A model generated the notes under the pieces. That model had not been told where the DNA came from. It saw only the letters and a program-made list of their open reading frames with translations, and ran no database searches. Position numbers and translations under genes: made by a program. From NCBI RefSeq assembly GCF_004014805.1, contig NZ_ATDN01000020.1, positions 1 to 64,000 on the forward strand: a stretch of DNA of 64,000 nucleotides, written 5' to 3'. Below, piece after piece: positions 1 to 8,427 of this stretch (position 1 is the first letter of the stretch; each line of letters opens with the position of its first letter). The DNA is from Mycolicibacterium elephantis DSM 44368. GTDB lineage: Bacteria > Actinomycetota > Actinomycetes > Mycobacteriales > Mycobacteriaceae.

Positions 1-219
1 GCCCATTTCCTGCGGTGTGGTCTCGGTCTGCAGCCGCGCCAGCACGCGCTGGCTGATCGTGGGCAGCCGGCACGACAGCGTTTCGATCTCATCGAGGGCG
101 GCCAGCAGATCGGGGCGGGTCAACAAGCTCAGATCGCAGGCGGCCACCTGTTCATAGGCCGCACGCAGTTCGGCGATCGCCGCCTGCAACCCGCTCCCCG
201 ACATACTTCGAACATACAT
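1..219 (-). CDS. 13E12 repeat family (DUF222/HNH) protein, N-terminal part
   Basis: This is the first 73 codons of a gene that continues left of the window. The reading starts MYVRSMSGSG and contains AALDEIETLSCRLP followed by RLQTETTPQEMG, which is the characteristic N-terminus of the mycobacterial 13E12 repeat proteins. That family has an N-terminal DUF222 domain and a C-terminal HNH nuclease-like domain; the HNH part lies outside the window. A second ATG at position 204, five codons in, is an alternative start. The cellular role of the family is not established. Genomes usually hold several near-identical copies, so this is a likely site for recombination. Confidence 0.8.
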   Translation of the reverse strand, partial: MYVRSMSGSGLQAAIAELRAAYEQVAACDLSLLTRPDLLAALDEIETLSCRLPTISQRVLARLQTETTPQEMG

Positions 220-376
220 TCGAGAACCGACAAACAGCCCGCGCACTCCAGGCCGTCGGGTGGAATTTGTTAACGAGCGCGAGATGCCGACGCAATCCAC
301 TGCGACGGCGGACATTACGTCGATCTCGATCTGTTTTCTAGACCGACGACCACCAGGCGCCCGCCACTAAACGCTC

Positions 377-1375
377 CTACCAGCCCGCGTTGCGGGCGAG
401 CTCGATGCCGTAATCGTTGACGAATCGTCCCGCCGCGGGTTCGCCGCGGTTACACGACCCGTCGGACTCACCCGGGCGTTTGATCCACAGGTAGGCGTCG
501 GCATTCGGGCTCGCGGTCTGGGTCGTCGGCGGGACACCGAGCGCCCGGCCCTTCGGATTGCACCAGTACAGCTCGTCGTCGGTCGGGCCGGCGCCGTTGC
601 GTGACGTGTCGATGACGTAGTGGGCGCCGTTGGTGAGCCCGGAGATCGCCTCGCCGTAGCCGATCGACTCCTCGGTGGTGAAGAAGTTCGCGGTGTTGAG
701 GCTGAATCCCTGCGCCTTGGTCACCCCGACTTCGTTGAGCCGGGCGGCCATGTCCTCCACGCTCACCCAGCGCGGATGCCCGGCGTCGACATACACGGCG
801 GTGGCCGGGTTGCGGGTCAGGGTGTCGACCGCGTAGCGGATCAGGTCGAACCGTTCCTGTCGCTGGTCTGCCGACAGGCAGTCGGCCATGGCGAGCGCAT
901 CGGGTTCAAGGATGACCGCGGCCGGACCCGACCCGATGGCGGCCGCGACCCCGTCGATCCAACCGCGGTACGCGCCGGCGGACCCGAACCCGCCGGCGGC
1001 GAAGCTTCCGCAGTCGCGGTTGGGGATCCCGTACAGCGCCAGGATCGGCATGGCGCCTGCCGCTTGCGCGTCAGCGATGTACTTCGCGTCGACCGCGGGA
1101 GTGGACAGGTGATCCATCCAGTAGGCCGTCGGTGTGTTGGCGATGGCGTTCAGTTCCGGGCTCGGCGGATTGGCGCCGTCCGCGGCGACCCTGGCCTTCG
1201 ACTGCGGGTTGACGTAAAACGGCATTCCGGCCAACGGGTTCGCCTCTGCGGCGAGCCGCGCCTGCGGGCCCGGGCCGGCCGTCACCGGGTCCGCGAGTAG
1301 ACCCGCGCCGGCCACCGCGGCCACGGTCAGGAAGGGAAGGGTCCAGCGAGCGACTGCGTGTACAGCGGAGGACAT
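377..1375 (-). CDS. celA1: Secreted GH6 family cellulase, CelA1-like
   Basis: A 332-residue glycoside hydrolase family 6 protein that should cleave beta-1,4-glucan outside the cell. Residues 1-33 form a signal peptide (hydrophobic FLTVAAVAGAGLL, then small residues). GH6 landmarks are NRDCG with D121, ILEPDALA with the probable catalytic acid D159, YVDAGH with D197, VIDTSRNG with D256, and IKRPGESDG near the C-terminus. There is no cellulose-binding module. It closely resembles M. tuberculosis CelA1 (Rv0062) as I remember it. The frame stays open upstream to 1549, through a 12-bp tandem repeat and into rnhA. I chose the ATG at 1375 because the signal peptide begins there, although no clear ribosome site precedes it. 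Confidence 0.85.
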   Translation of the reverse strand: MSSAVHAVARWTLPFLTVAAVAGAGLLADPVTAGPGPQARLAAEANPLAGMPFYVNPQSKARVAADGANPPSPELNAIANTPTAYWMDHLSTPAVDAKYIADAQAAGAMPILALYGIPNRDCGSFAAGGFGSAGAYRGWIDGVAAAIGSGPAAVILEPDALAMADCLSADQRQERFDLIRYAVDTLTRNPATAVYVDAGHPRWVSVEDMAARLNEVGVTKAQGFSLNTANFFTTEESIGYGEAISGLTNGAHYVIDTSRNGAGPTDDELYWCNPKGRALGVPPTTQTASPNADAYLWIKRPGESDGSCNRGEPAAGRFVNDYGIELARNAGW

Positions 1376-1408
1376 CACTCGGAGAAAATAAGGCCTCGGC
1401 GCGACAAA

Positions 1409-1456
1409 GCGCCAATCGATGCGCCAATCAATGCGCCAATCAATGCGCCAATCACC
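1409..1456. repeat. 12-bp tandem repeat, four copies
   Basis: Four head-to-tail 12-bp units of GCGCCAATCAAT, the first ending CGAT and the last ending CACC. The array lies between the rnhA and celA1 genes, and the rnhA stop codon falls inside the last unit. Read on the minus strand it encodes repeated IDWR, so it extends the open frame upstream of celA1. Copy number is likely to vary between strains by slippage. Confidence 0.9.
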
Positions 1457-1940
1457 GCACAGAAGGCCCGGCAACCGGCTGCTGCAGGGCGAGGGCTTCT
1501 TGCAACCCGCGGGTCGCCAGCGCATCGGCCAGTTCGTTGTCGGCGACACCCGCGTGCCCCTTCACCCAGAACCATTCGACCCGGTGGCGGGCGCACGCCT
1601 CGTGCAGCCGCTGCCAGAGGTCGACGTTCTTCACCGGCTGTTTGGCCGCCGTCATCCAGCCGTTGCGCTGCCAGCCGAGCACCCACTTCGTGATGCCGTT
1701 TCGGACGTAGGTGCTGTCGGTGTGTAGATGGACCACCACCGGTCGGGTGAGAGCCTCCAACGCCATGATCGGCGCCATCAGCTCCATCCGGTTGTTACTG
1801 GTTTGAGCGGGTTCACCGCCGTACATCTCGCGGACGTGGTGCCGGTGCCGCAACACCGCCCCCCAGCCGCCCGGTCCTGGGTTGGGCCGGCAGCCGCCGT
1901 CGGTGTGGATGACCACGAGGTCCTCGATAGACTCGAGCAT
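1452..1940 (-). CDS. rnhA: Ribonuclease HI
   Basis: A 162-residue RNase HI that degrades the RNA strand of RNA-DNA hybrids. The metal-binding acidic residues are visible: D14 in HTDGG, E53 in NNRMEL, D75 in HTDSTY and D139 in NELADAL, with H129 in VKGHAG. The length matches the single-domain family. An in-frame GTG at 1979 would add 13 residues; I prefer the ATG at 1940 because it leaves the usual short lead before the first beta strand. The last residues (GPSVR) and the stop run into the 12-bp tandem repeat. It is divergent from the YdeI-like gene at 2011. Confidence 0.92.
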   Translation of the reverse strand: MLESIEDLVVIHTDGGCRPNPGPGGWGAVLRHRHHVREMYGGEPAQTSNNRMELMAPIMALEALTRPVVVHLHTDSTYVRNGITKWVLGWQRNGWMTAAKQPVKNVDLWQRLHEACARHRVEWFWVKGHAGVADNELADALATRGLQEALALQQPVAGPSVR

Positions 1941-2010
1941 GCGCCGAGAATAGGCGCCGCACTGAGCAATTGGCTTCACGACACACGTTCGGCAAGGAGG
2001 CTGGATTATC

Positions 2011-2289
2011 GTGGCCGCCGTGAGTAGTCAGCGAGTACCCGGCGGGGTGGTCCATAAGCTACCCGCGGATCTGCGGTCGGCGTTGGTCTCCAACGAGAAG
2101 GCATTGGCTGCATGGAAGGACATCACGCCGCTGGCGCGCAACGAGTTCATCTGCTGGGTTGAGGACGCCAAGCAGGCGGCGACCCGTGAGCGGCGCATCC
2201 GTCGCACCCAGGAGGAACTGGAAGAGGGGATGCGTCGGCCGTGCTGCTGGCCGGGCTGCAAGCATCGCGAGCGCAACGGCAGACCCTAG
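2011..2289 (+). CDS. YdeI/OmpD-associated family small protein
   Basis: A 92-residue protein that fits the YdeI/OmpD-associated family (bacteriocin-protection-like). The central stretch [20 protein letters not shown] followed by [13 protein letters not shown] is typical of that domain. The C-terminus [13 protein letters not shown] is cysteine-rich but has no complete zinc site. The GTG at 2011 is favoured by AAGGAGG at 1994-2000, ten bases upstream. The stop codon TAG shares the tetranucleotide CTAG with the stop of the convergent flavoprotein gene. Function in mycobacteria is unknown. Confidence 0.75.
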   Translation: MAAVSSQRVPGGVVHKLPADLRSALVSNEKALAAWKDITPLARNEFICWVEDAKQAATRERRIRRTQEELEEGMRRPCCWPGCKHRERNGRP

Positions 2290-3509
2290 TGCCCGTATGC
2301 CGGGGCGGCCTGCACTTGCGGGGCCGCCGCCGCGAGCAGCGCGGCGCGATCGCCGGTGAGCGGAGGATAGATGCGCTGACGGTTGATGGTCATCTTGGTC
2401 GCCTTGGCGTCCGCGCCGGTGCTGACCACTTGGCGGTCCCAGCCTTCGGTGTAGACCGCGCCGGCGGGCCCTAGATCGAGAACCGTTACGTACCAAGGGA
2501 TCCGCAGCGGCAGGAGGGGTGCGCCCAGCAGGTCGCCGATCACGTTGTGGCCCGCATAGCGGCCCATCGGCCGGCCGTGCTGACACGACATCACCGAGAG
2601 GTGCTCGTCGTCCATCCTCGCCGCCGCCACATCACCGGCGGCGAACACCCCCGGCACGCCCTTGACGCGGAGATAGTCGTCAACGGGTAGGCGGCCCAGC
2701 CTGTCGCAGGGCACACCGAGTTGTGCGGTCAGCGGGTTCGCGCGCATCCCGGCGCACCACACCACGGTGGCCGCGGGAATGGCCTCGCCCGTCGACAGCG
2801 TCACACCGTGGCCGTCGACGGCGCTGACGCCCACACCCGTGATGGTCTCGATGTTGTTGTGCGCCATGGCATCTTCGATGACCGGGCGGGCCGACTCGCC
2901 CATGTCCGAGCCGATGTGCGGGTTGCGGTCGACGAGGATCACCCGTGGTGTGACGGCCGGGCCGAGCGCCTCGGACAGCATCGACGGCAGCTCGCTGGCG
3001 ATCTCGATGCCGGTGAGGCCGGCGCCGACGACCACCGCCGTCGCCGCTGCCGGATCGGACCGGTGCCGGGCCAGGTGCCGGATGTGGGTGTGAAGCTTGG
3101 TCGCGCCGTCGTAGGTGTCGACGTCGTAGCCGAATTCGGCCAGCCCCGGCAGGTCCGGTTTGACCACCGTGCTGCCCAGCGCCATCACGAGCCGGTCGTA
3201 GTCCAGCGTCGCACCGCCCGCGAGGCGCACCGTCGCCGTCGACGCGTCGATTCCCGTCACCTCAGCCGTGACGTGGCCGACGCCGGCGGGTTCGAGCAGC
3301 TTGTGCAGCGGGATCCGGGAGGGGCTCAGATCGGCCTCGTAATTGCGGACCCGGATGTCGTGGAACGGCTGCGCGCTGACGGAAATGACCTCGACGGCAT
3401 CCGGGGGCGTCCCGAGTTCATCAAGCCGGCGCGCGGCTCCCAGCGCCGCCCACAGGCCTGCGAACCCCGCTCCCAGAACAACGACACGTCTCGTGCGCGG
3501 CACGGTCAC
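2286..3509 (-). CDS. NDH-2-like FAD-dependent NAD(P)H dehydrogenase
   Basis: A 407-residue pyridine-nucleotide-disulfide family flavoprotein of the type II NADH dehydrogenase group. The FAD-binding GAGFAG lies near residues 13-18, the second dinucleotide site is VVVGAGLTGIE, and AAGDVAAARMDDEHLSVMSC is the C-terminal FAD contact. It resembles the M. tuberculosis Rv1812c-type dehydrogenase rather than the main respiratory Ndh. There is no obvious C-terminal membrane anchor. The GTG start at 3509 places the beta-alpha-beta fold six residues from the N-terminus and has a G-rich site upstream. The electron acceptor, quinone or other, cannot be told from sequence. Confidence 0.8.
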   Translation of the reverse strand: MTVPRTRRVVVLGAGFAGLWAALGAARRLDELGTPPDAVEVISVSAQPFHDIRVRNYEADLSPSRIPLHKLLEPAGVGHVTAEVTGIDASTATVRLAGGATLDYDRLVMALGSTVVKPDLPGLAEFGYDVDTYDGATKLHTHIRHLARHRSDPAAATAVVVGAGLTGIEIASELPSMLSEALGPAVTPRVILVDRNPHIGSDMGESARPVIEDAMAHNNIETITGVGVSAVDGHGVTLSTGEAIPAATVVWCAGMRANPLTAQLGVPCDRLGRLPVDDYLRVKGVPGVFAAGDVAAARMDDEHLSVMSCQHGRPMGRYAGHNVIGDLLGAPLLPLRIPWYVTVLDLGPAGAVYTEGWDRQVVSTGADAKATKMTINRQRIYPPLTGDRAALLAAAAPQVQAAPAYGH

Positions 3510-3807
3510 ATCGTCGCCCCCGGCGAAGACGCAAACAAGCAGAGATTCAATATTGCGTAAATCGGACCAGCACACCCAAGGCACTGGCAACCTCCGACGC
3601 CGCCTTTACGTTCCGTGCATTTCAATGGAAACAAGCAAACGCGGAGTAAATTGCCGATGCATCCCGCAAACGTCAGCGTTCGAAGAATTGCGGCCGAATA
3701 GCCGAATCGCGAAATGGGATCAGCAACCGTCTGTGAGGGACGGGGAGCCACCGTGTCGCGCCGATTTCGCAGCGGTTTGGTGCAGTTGACCACCACTCTG
3801 TGCGACA
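3510..3807. other. Intergenic region between divergent genes
   Basis: About 300 bases that must hold the promoters of the NDH-2-like gene (leftward) and the secreted protein (rightward). Its base composition is more AT-rich than the flanking genes. I see no convincing coding frame, RNA gene or strong palindrome. Confidence 0.6.
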
Positions 3808-5241
3808 ATGGCCAGCGACTATTCGCGGGCGGGGGCTTGCTGGACGGAGGCGATCATCCCTACGTCAGTTTTGCGCATCTCGGCGGGCGTGTGCACGCTC
3901 GCACTTGGCCTGTTCATCGGCAGTGCCGGCGCGGTTGCCGCGGCGGACTCCGACACGGGTGGTTCATCGACATCAAGCCAGGGCACGACGGGCACAGACC
4001 AGGGTCAGGAGTCGTCGAGCAAGCCGTCGAACAAATTGACCGCTGGTTTCGGCATCCGCACGCCGAAGTTCACCACGGGCATCGTGCGGGTGGGCGCCAC
4101 GCCTTTCGCTGAGGACGACACGGCGACCACCGGGGAGGCCGAAGAACCCGCGTCGACCGATCTCGTCACGGACGACGAGGACGATGCCGCAGCCGGTGTC
4201 TCGGACGTGGACGAGAACACCACGGCCGAGGACTCCGAGGTCACGATCCTGCCCGCGGCCGACCCGGATGGCGCCGCCGACACCACGCCGGCAGCGGCCT
4301 CGACGACACCGGCGGCCGGCTCGCCCGAGCCGACGGCGCCCGCGTCGGCGTCGCCGAAACCCAGCTGGCGATCCAGCCTGCAGTCCGCGCTGACCCGCAC
4401 CCCGCCCGCACCGGAGGGTGTGCCTGACAGGTTCTCGCCTTATTACTCCACACAGTTCCTGAAGGCGATCGAGCCGATCACCAACGCTTTCACCACCGTG
4501 GTGCAGGTGATGGAGACGGTGCCGCGCACCTTGGCGGCGCTGCCGACGTCGAAGACCCCGATCACTGACGTCATCACCTCGATGCAGTACATGCTCAGCA
4601 CGGTCGTCGAGGCCGTTGTTCCGATCGTTTACGTGCCCCGGAACCTGTACGCCTTGATGGTCACCGTGCCGCCGGTGACGCCGCCGGTGTTCGCCGGGCC
4701 CGTCACGTCTGAACGGCCGACACCGGTGCCCGCCGGCGAGGCCCCGTTGTTCGGTCCCCAGATGGCGCAGGTGCCGTATCTCGCACCCGCCGGTGCGCCG
4801 CTGTTCGGCACCATGACCCCGCGCGCCGCGCTCGGAACCGTCGTCAGCAGCGGGTTGAACAAGCCCCTCTCGGTAGCGGGGACGGTGCCGGCGGCATCCG
4901 AGGCGGCCAAGCCGCCAGCCGCGAAGTGGTTCCTCGACCACGTCGTCAGCGCGGTTCTGGTGCCTGCCTCGTTGACCGCGCTGGCCGCGTTGGCGCTGCC
5001 GGGCGTCGCCGGTCTGTTGGTCATCGTCGCTGCGGGCATCCGGCTGGGTTACCGCCAGGCCAAGGCGGCGTTCGTAATGCGGGCAAGCGGCATCGCACGC
5101 TTCGCCGGTTCAGGGCCGGTGGGCGTCGTCCGCTCGGGCTCGTTCATCACATTGCGCCAGCGGGCCCGGGGTCCGCGGACCAAGCGCGCGGTCTGCCCCC
5201 AGTCGGCGGGTGTCGTGCGCACGCTGGAGGAAGTCGCCTAG
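3808..5241 (+). CDS. Secreted or membrane-anchored low-complexity protein
   Basis: A 477-residue protein of unknown function. A signal peptide or first membrane segment spans about residues 21-46 (VCTLALGLFIGSAGAVAAA). Residues 48-190 are a disordered Ser/Thr/Asp/Glu then Pro/Ala-rich region. A middle domain (about 195-300) has short amphipathic segments such as TQFLKAIEPITNAF. A strong hydrophobic segment at about 378-410 is followed by a basic tail, so the C-terminus is probably cytoplasmic. This signal - acidic linker - helical domain - membrane anchor layout is common in mycobacterial envelope proteins with no known role. It stands alone and is convergent with the next gene. Confidence 0.75.
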   Translation: MASDYSRAGACWTEAIIPTSVLRISAGVCTLALGLFIGSAGAVAAADSDTGGSSTSSQGTTGTDQGQESSSKPSNKLTAGFGIRTPKFTTGIVRVGATPFAEDDTATTGEAEEPASTDLVTDDEDDAAAGVSDVDENTTAEDSEVTILPAADPDGAADTTPAAASTTPAAGSPEPTAPASASPKPSWRSSLQSALTRTPPAPEGVPDRFSPYYSTQFLKAIEPITNAFTTVVQVMETVPRTLAALPTSKTPITDVITSMQYMLSTVVEAVVPIVYVPRNLYALMVTVPPVTPPVFAGPVTSERPTPVPAGEAPLFGPQMAQVPYLAPAGAPLFGTMTPRAALGTVVSSGLNKPLSVAGTVPAASEAAKPPAAKWFLDHVVSAVLVPASLTALAALALPGVAGLLVIVAAGIRLGYRQAKAAFVMRASGIARFAGSGPVGVVRSGSFITLRQRARGPRTKRAVCPQSAGVVRTLEEVA

Positions 5242-5266
5242 CGTTCGGAGCCGTCCGTCGGCGCCG

Positions 5267-6178
5267 TCACATCCCCGTGCGGGATCGCGCGGCAGCCAAG
5301 GCCGTTTCGATCTCCTTCCACGTCCGCTGCACGATATCTGCCACCGGTAGCAGCTCGGCGATGCGCGACGACACCTGCCCGGTGTTGGCGACGCTGGCTT
5401 CCATGTCGCCGTCGAAATAGAGCCGGGTGACCTCGCCGAGAAGTCCGGCGTCGGCGGCATCCCGCGTGGCCATACCGGTGCGCAGGACCCGCATCGTCGG
5501 GTTGCCCGGAACGGCGAGAAGCACGGTGCCCGAGTCGTCGGCCTCGACGATCGCGTTCTTGAAATTGGCGTGCACCGCGGACTCCAGGCTGGCCAGCATC
5601 CGCGTGCCCATCTGAACACCCTCGGCGCCCAACACCAGTGCGGCTGCGGCCGACCGTGCGTCACACATGCCGCCCGCCGCGATGATCGGCAAGTCGACGT
5701 GATCGGCGATCAGCGGCAGCAGGACCACCGTCGACGCTCCCAACAGAGACTTGAACCCGCCGCCCTCCACGCCTTCGACCACCAACGCGTCGACTCCCGC
5801 GTCGACGGCTTTCAGCGCGCCCTTCAGCGATCCCACCACGTGCGCGACCGTCATCCCGGCGTCGTGCAGCCGCGCGGTGAACAAGCCCGGGTGACCCGCC
5901 GAGGTGAAGACGTGGCGCACCCCGGCCGCGGCCAGCGTGTCGACGATCGACGGATCGGATTTCCAGCCCTGGATCATGAGGTTCGCCGCGACCGGCTTGT
6001 CGGTGAGGTCGCGCACGCGCAACAGGTCGGTGCGCCCTTCGGGAGTGAGCGTTTCGATCATGCCGAGCCCGCCGGCGTCCGAGACGGCCGCGGCGAGTTC
6101 GGCGCGGGCGATGTAGGTCATCGGCGCCTGGACGACGGGATAGTCGACACCGAGCAGGGTCTGGATGCGATTGGCCAC
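5267..6178 (-). CDS. Nitronate monooxygenase family flavoprotein
   Basis: A 303-residue FMN-binding TIM-barrel protein of the 2-nitropropane dioxygenase/FabK-like group. Family features are VVQAPMTYIA at the N-terminus, GGLGMIE, the phosphate-binding IIAAGGMCDARSAAAALVLG and GVQMGTRML. Members oxidise alkyl nitronates with oxygen or reduce enoyl thioesters; the sequence does not decide between them. The GTG at 6178 gives the typical start MANRIQTLLG; upstream in-frame sequence to 6220 is proline/basic and looks non-coding. It is divergent from the Rieske oxygenase gene, with 107 bases between them. Confidence 0.8.
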   Translation of the reverse strand: MANRIQTLLGVDYPVVQAPMTYIARAELAAAVSDAGGLGMIETLTPEGRTDLLRVRDLTDKPVAANLMIQGWKSDPSIVDTLAAAGVRHVFTSAGHPGLFTARLHDAGMTVAHVVGSLKGALKAVDAGVDALVVEGVEGGGFKSLLGASTVVLLPLIADHVDLPIIAAGGMCDARSAAAALVLGAEGVQMGTRMLASLESAVHANFKNAIVEADDSGTVLLAVPGNPTMRVLRTGMATRDAADAGLLGEVTRLYFDGDMEASVANTGQVSSRIAELLPVADIVQRTWKEIETALAAARSRTGM

Positions 6179-6207
6179 GGGGTCATTCTGTCCGGCCGGG
6201 CGTCGGT

Positions 6208-6252
6208 GTTGGCCAACCAACTGGCATTTTTATCATTGAGTGCTCTATCATT
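6208..6252. promoter_or_regulatory. Candidate operator region upstream of the Rieske operon
   Basis: The gap between the nitronate monooxygenase and Rieske genes holds a perfect 10-bp palindrome GTTGGCCAAC at 6208-6217. It also holds two TATCATT direct repeats at 6231-6237 and 6246-6252 flanking GAGTGCTC. The TetR gene at 8428, in the same operon, is the natural candidate binder. I do not see the KstR-type motif (AAC-N2-GTT core) here. Confidence 0.4.
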
Positions 6253-6285
6253 TTGCCGTCCGGCCGTGTCGACGAGAGGACGCCG

Positions 6286-7329
6286 ATGGCCAAGCCGCCG
6301 TTGTCGATGAAACCGACCGGGTGGTTTCAGGTCGCCTGGTCGGCCGAGGTTCAGCCGGGCGAGGTCCGGCGGATGAAGTACTTCGACCGCGAGATGATCT
6401 GCTGGCGCACCGCCTCCGATGAGGCTGTAGTGATGGACGCCTACTGCGAGCACCTGGGTGCCCACCTGGGCTACGGGGGCCATGTGGAGGGCGACGTCAT
6501 CCAGTGCCCGTTCCACGGTTGGCAGTGGAACAAGGAGGGACGCAACGTCTGCATCCCGTACGAGAGCCGACCGAACCGGGGCAAGCGCATCCGCAGCTAC
6601 CCCGTCGTCGAGCGCAATGAGTCGATCTACATCTGGCACGACATCGACGGCCGCCCACCATATTTCGACGCACCGGACGTATTCGCCAGCTTCGCCGACG
6701 GCAGCAGCGCCGACGACTACTACCCGCAGATGACGCTGTTTCGGGAGGGCCTGGAACTGCATCCGCAGTACGTCCTGGAAAACGGTGTCGACTTCGCGCA
6801 TTTCAAGTACGTGCACCAGACGCCGATCGTGCCGGTGTTCACCCGCCACGATTTCGACCAGCCGGTGTCGTTTGTCGACTTCACCATCACGTTCGAGGGC
6901 GACGAGAACCAGTCGATCGACGACGTCAAGAGCGGGGTCGAGGCGATCAACGGCGGGCTGGGCATCGCCGTCACCAAGAGCTGGGGCATGGTGGACAACC
7001 GGACCATCTCGGCGGTCACCCCCGTCGACGAGCGCAGCTCCGATGTGCGCTTCACGGTCTACATCGGCCGCCCGAAGAATGCCGTCAAGGACCCGGAGCG
7101 GGCGGCGGCGAAGGCTCGGCAGTTCGGCGAGGAAGTCATCCGGCAGTTCACCCAGGACATTCACATCTGGTCGCACCAACGGTATTCCGATCCGCCCGCA
7201 CTGGCCGGCTCCGAGTACGAGGGATTCACCGCGATCCGCAAGTGGGCCACCCAGTTCTACCCCGACGGGCTCGGCGGTTCGGCCGCCGAGCTGCGATCAC
7301 GTCACTTCGAGAAAGGCTGTCCCGCATGA
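6286..7329 (+). CDS. Rieske non-heme iron oxygenase, KshA-like
   Basis: A 347-residue terminal oxygenase related to the oxygenase of 3-ketosteroid 9-alpha-hydroxylase. The Rieske [2Fe-2S] ligands are C54, H56, C74 and H77 (CEHLG then CPFHGW). The mononuclear iron site is N166, D169, H172 and H177 in NGVDFAHFKYVH. It should hydroxylate a hydrophobic ring substrate using electrons from a separate reductase, and no reductase is encoded in this window. The ATG at 6286 has GAGAGG upstream and removes an 11-residue extension. It overlaps the next gene by ATGA, so the two are translationally coupled. The substrate is unknown. Confidence 0.88.
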   Translation: MAKPPLSMKPTGWFQVAWSAEVQPGEVRRMKYFDREMICWRTASDEAVVMDAYCEHLGAHLGYGGHVEGDVIQCPFHGWQWNKEGRNVCIPYESRPNRGKRIRSYPVVERNESIYIWHDIDGRPPYFDAPDVFASFADGSSADDYYPQMTLFREGLELHPQYVLENGVDFAHFKYVHQTPIVPVFTRHDFDQPVSFVDFTITFEGDENQSIDDVKSGVEAINGGLGIAVTKSWGMVDNRTISAVTPVDERSSDVRFTVYIGRPKNAVKDPERAAAKARQFGEEVIRQFTQDIHIWSHQRYSDPPALAGSEYEGFTAIRKWATQFYPDGLGGSAAELRSRHFEKGCPA

Positions 7330-8408
7330 GCGCACGCCCGATTCGTGTCTTCCAGGTCGCGACCGGCAACCTGGGCACCGAGATGATTAAGCGGATCGGG
7401 CAGCACCCCGATCTGGAGCTCGTCGGATTACATTGCTACACACCCGAAAAGATCGGTCGCGATGCAGGCGAGATCGTCGGCATCGACCCGGTCGGGGTGA
7501 CGGCCACCGGCACGGTCGAGGAGATCATCGCGGCCAAGCCCGACGTGTTGACCTTCCACGGGGTGTTTCCCGACGAGGACCTGTACGTCAAGGTGCTGGA
7601 GGCCGGCATCAACATCGTCACCACCGCGGACTGGATCACCGGCTGGCACCGGGACACCAATCACCCGCATCCGTCGGGTAAGCCGGTGTCGCAACTGCTG
7701 CAGGCGGCGTGTGAGAAGGGCGGCGCGACGTTCTACGGCACCGGAATGAACCCCGGCGTGAACCAGATTCTGGGCGTGGTGTGTTCGGCCGACGTCGCCG
7801 AGATCGAGAATGTCACCACGATCGAGTCCGTCGACGTGTCGTGTCATCACTCCAAGGACACCTGGGTCGAGGTCGGTTACGGCAGGCCGGTCGACGATCC
7901 GGAGATCCCGGGCATGCTCGAGAAGTACACCCGTGTCTTCGCCGACAGTGTGCTGATGATGGCCGACTGCTTCGACATCGATCTCGACGAGGTGACCTTC
8001 AGCTACGAACTGGGCGCCTGCACAAAGGATGTCGACCTCGGTTGGTACCAGCTGCCGAAGGGCTCGCTGGGCGGCAGCTACATCAAGTACCAGGGCATGG
8101 TGGACGGGGTGCCTCGGGTCGAGACTCACCTGGAGTGGCAGATGACCCCGCACACCGACCCGCATTGGGATATCCAGGGTTGCTACATCACCCACATCAA
8201 GGGTGATCCGTGCATCTACAACAAGCACATGATCTTCCCGAAACCCGGTGTGGACCTTTCGGATCCGGGGTCCTTCGCGTCGATCGGGATGACCGTGACC
8301 GGAATGCCTGCGCTGCATGCGATCCGGTCGGTCGTCGCCGCGCCGCCGGGAATTCTCACCAGCGCCGACGTGCCGCTGCGCGGGTTCGCCGGGCGTTTCA
8401 AGAAGTAG
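7326..8408 (+). CDS. DapB-like NAD(P)-dependent dehydrogenase
   Basis: A 360-residue protein with an N-terminal Rossmann fold (VFQVATGNLGTEMIKRI) and the architecture of the dihydrodipicolinate reductase-like proteins often found in mycobacterial steroid and terpene gene clusters. A conserved GTGMNPGVNQ follows at about residue 140. It is longer than true DapB and lacks lysine-pathway neighbours, so a role as a 2-ketone or hydroxy-ring dehydrogenase acting with the Rieske oxygenase is more likely. Start and upstream stop share ATGA, indicating coupling. Confidence 0.75.
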   Translation: MSARPIRVFQVATGNLGTEMIKRIGQHPDLELVGLHCYTPEKIGRDAGEIVGIDPVGVTATGTVEEIIAAKPDVLTFHGVFPDEDLYVKVLEAGINIVTTADWITGWHRDTNHPHPSGKPVSQLLQAACEKGGATFYGTGMNPGVNQILGVVCSADVAEIENVTTIESVDVSCHHSKDTWVEVGYGRPVDDPEIPGMLEKYTRVFADSVLMMADCFDIDLDEVTFSYELGACTKDVDLGWYQLPKGSLGGSYIKYQGMVDGVPRVETHLEWQMTPHTDPHWDIQGCYITHIKGDPCIYNKHMIFPKPGVDLSDPGSFASIGMTVTGMPALHAIRSVVAAPPGILTSADVPLRGFAGRFKK

Positions 8409-8427
8409 CCGCGGGCCACGCTCGGCC

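Noticed and set aside
1376..1549. Upstream in-frame extension of celA1 through repeated IDWR
   Set aside because: It consists of the tandem repeat and sequence antisense-like to the rnhA end. The signal peptide begins at 1375, although a start within the extension cannot be fully excluded.
3973..4941. A 322-codon minus-strand frame inside the secreted protein gene
   Set aside because: Arg/Gly/His-rich shadow of the plus-strand gene, which has a signal peptide and a membrane anchor.
6208..6252. A KstR or KstR2 binding site upstream of the Rieske oxygenase
   Set aside because: The AAC-N2-GTT and CAAG-N2-CTTG cores expected from memory are not present; only unrelated repeats are seen.
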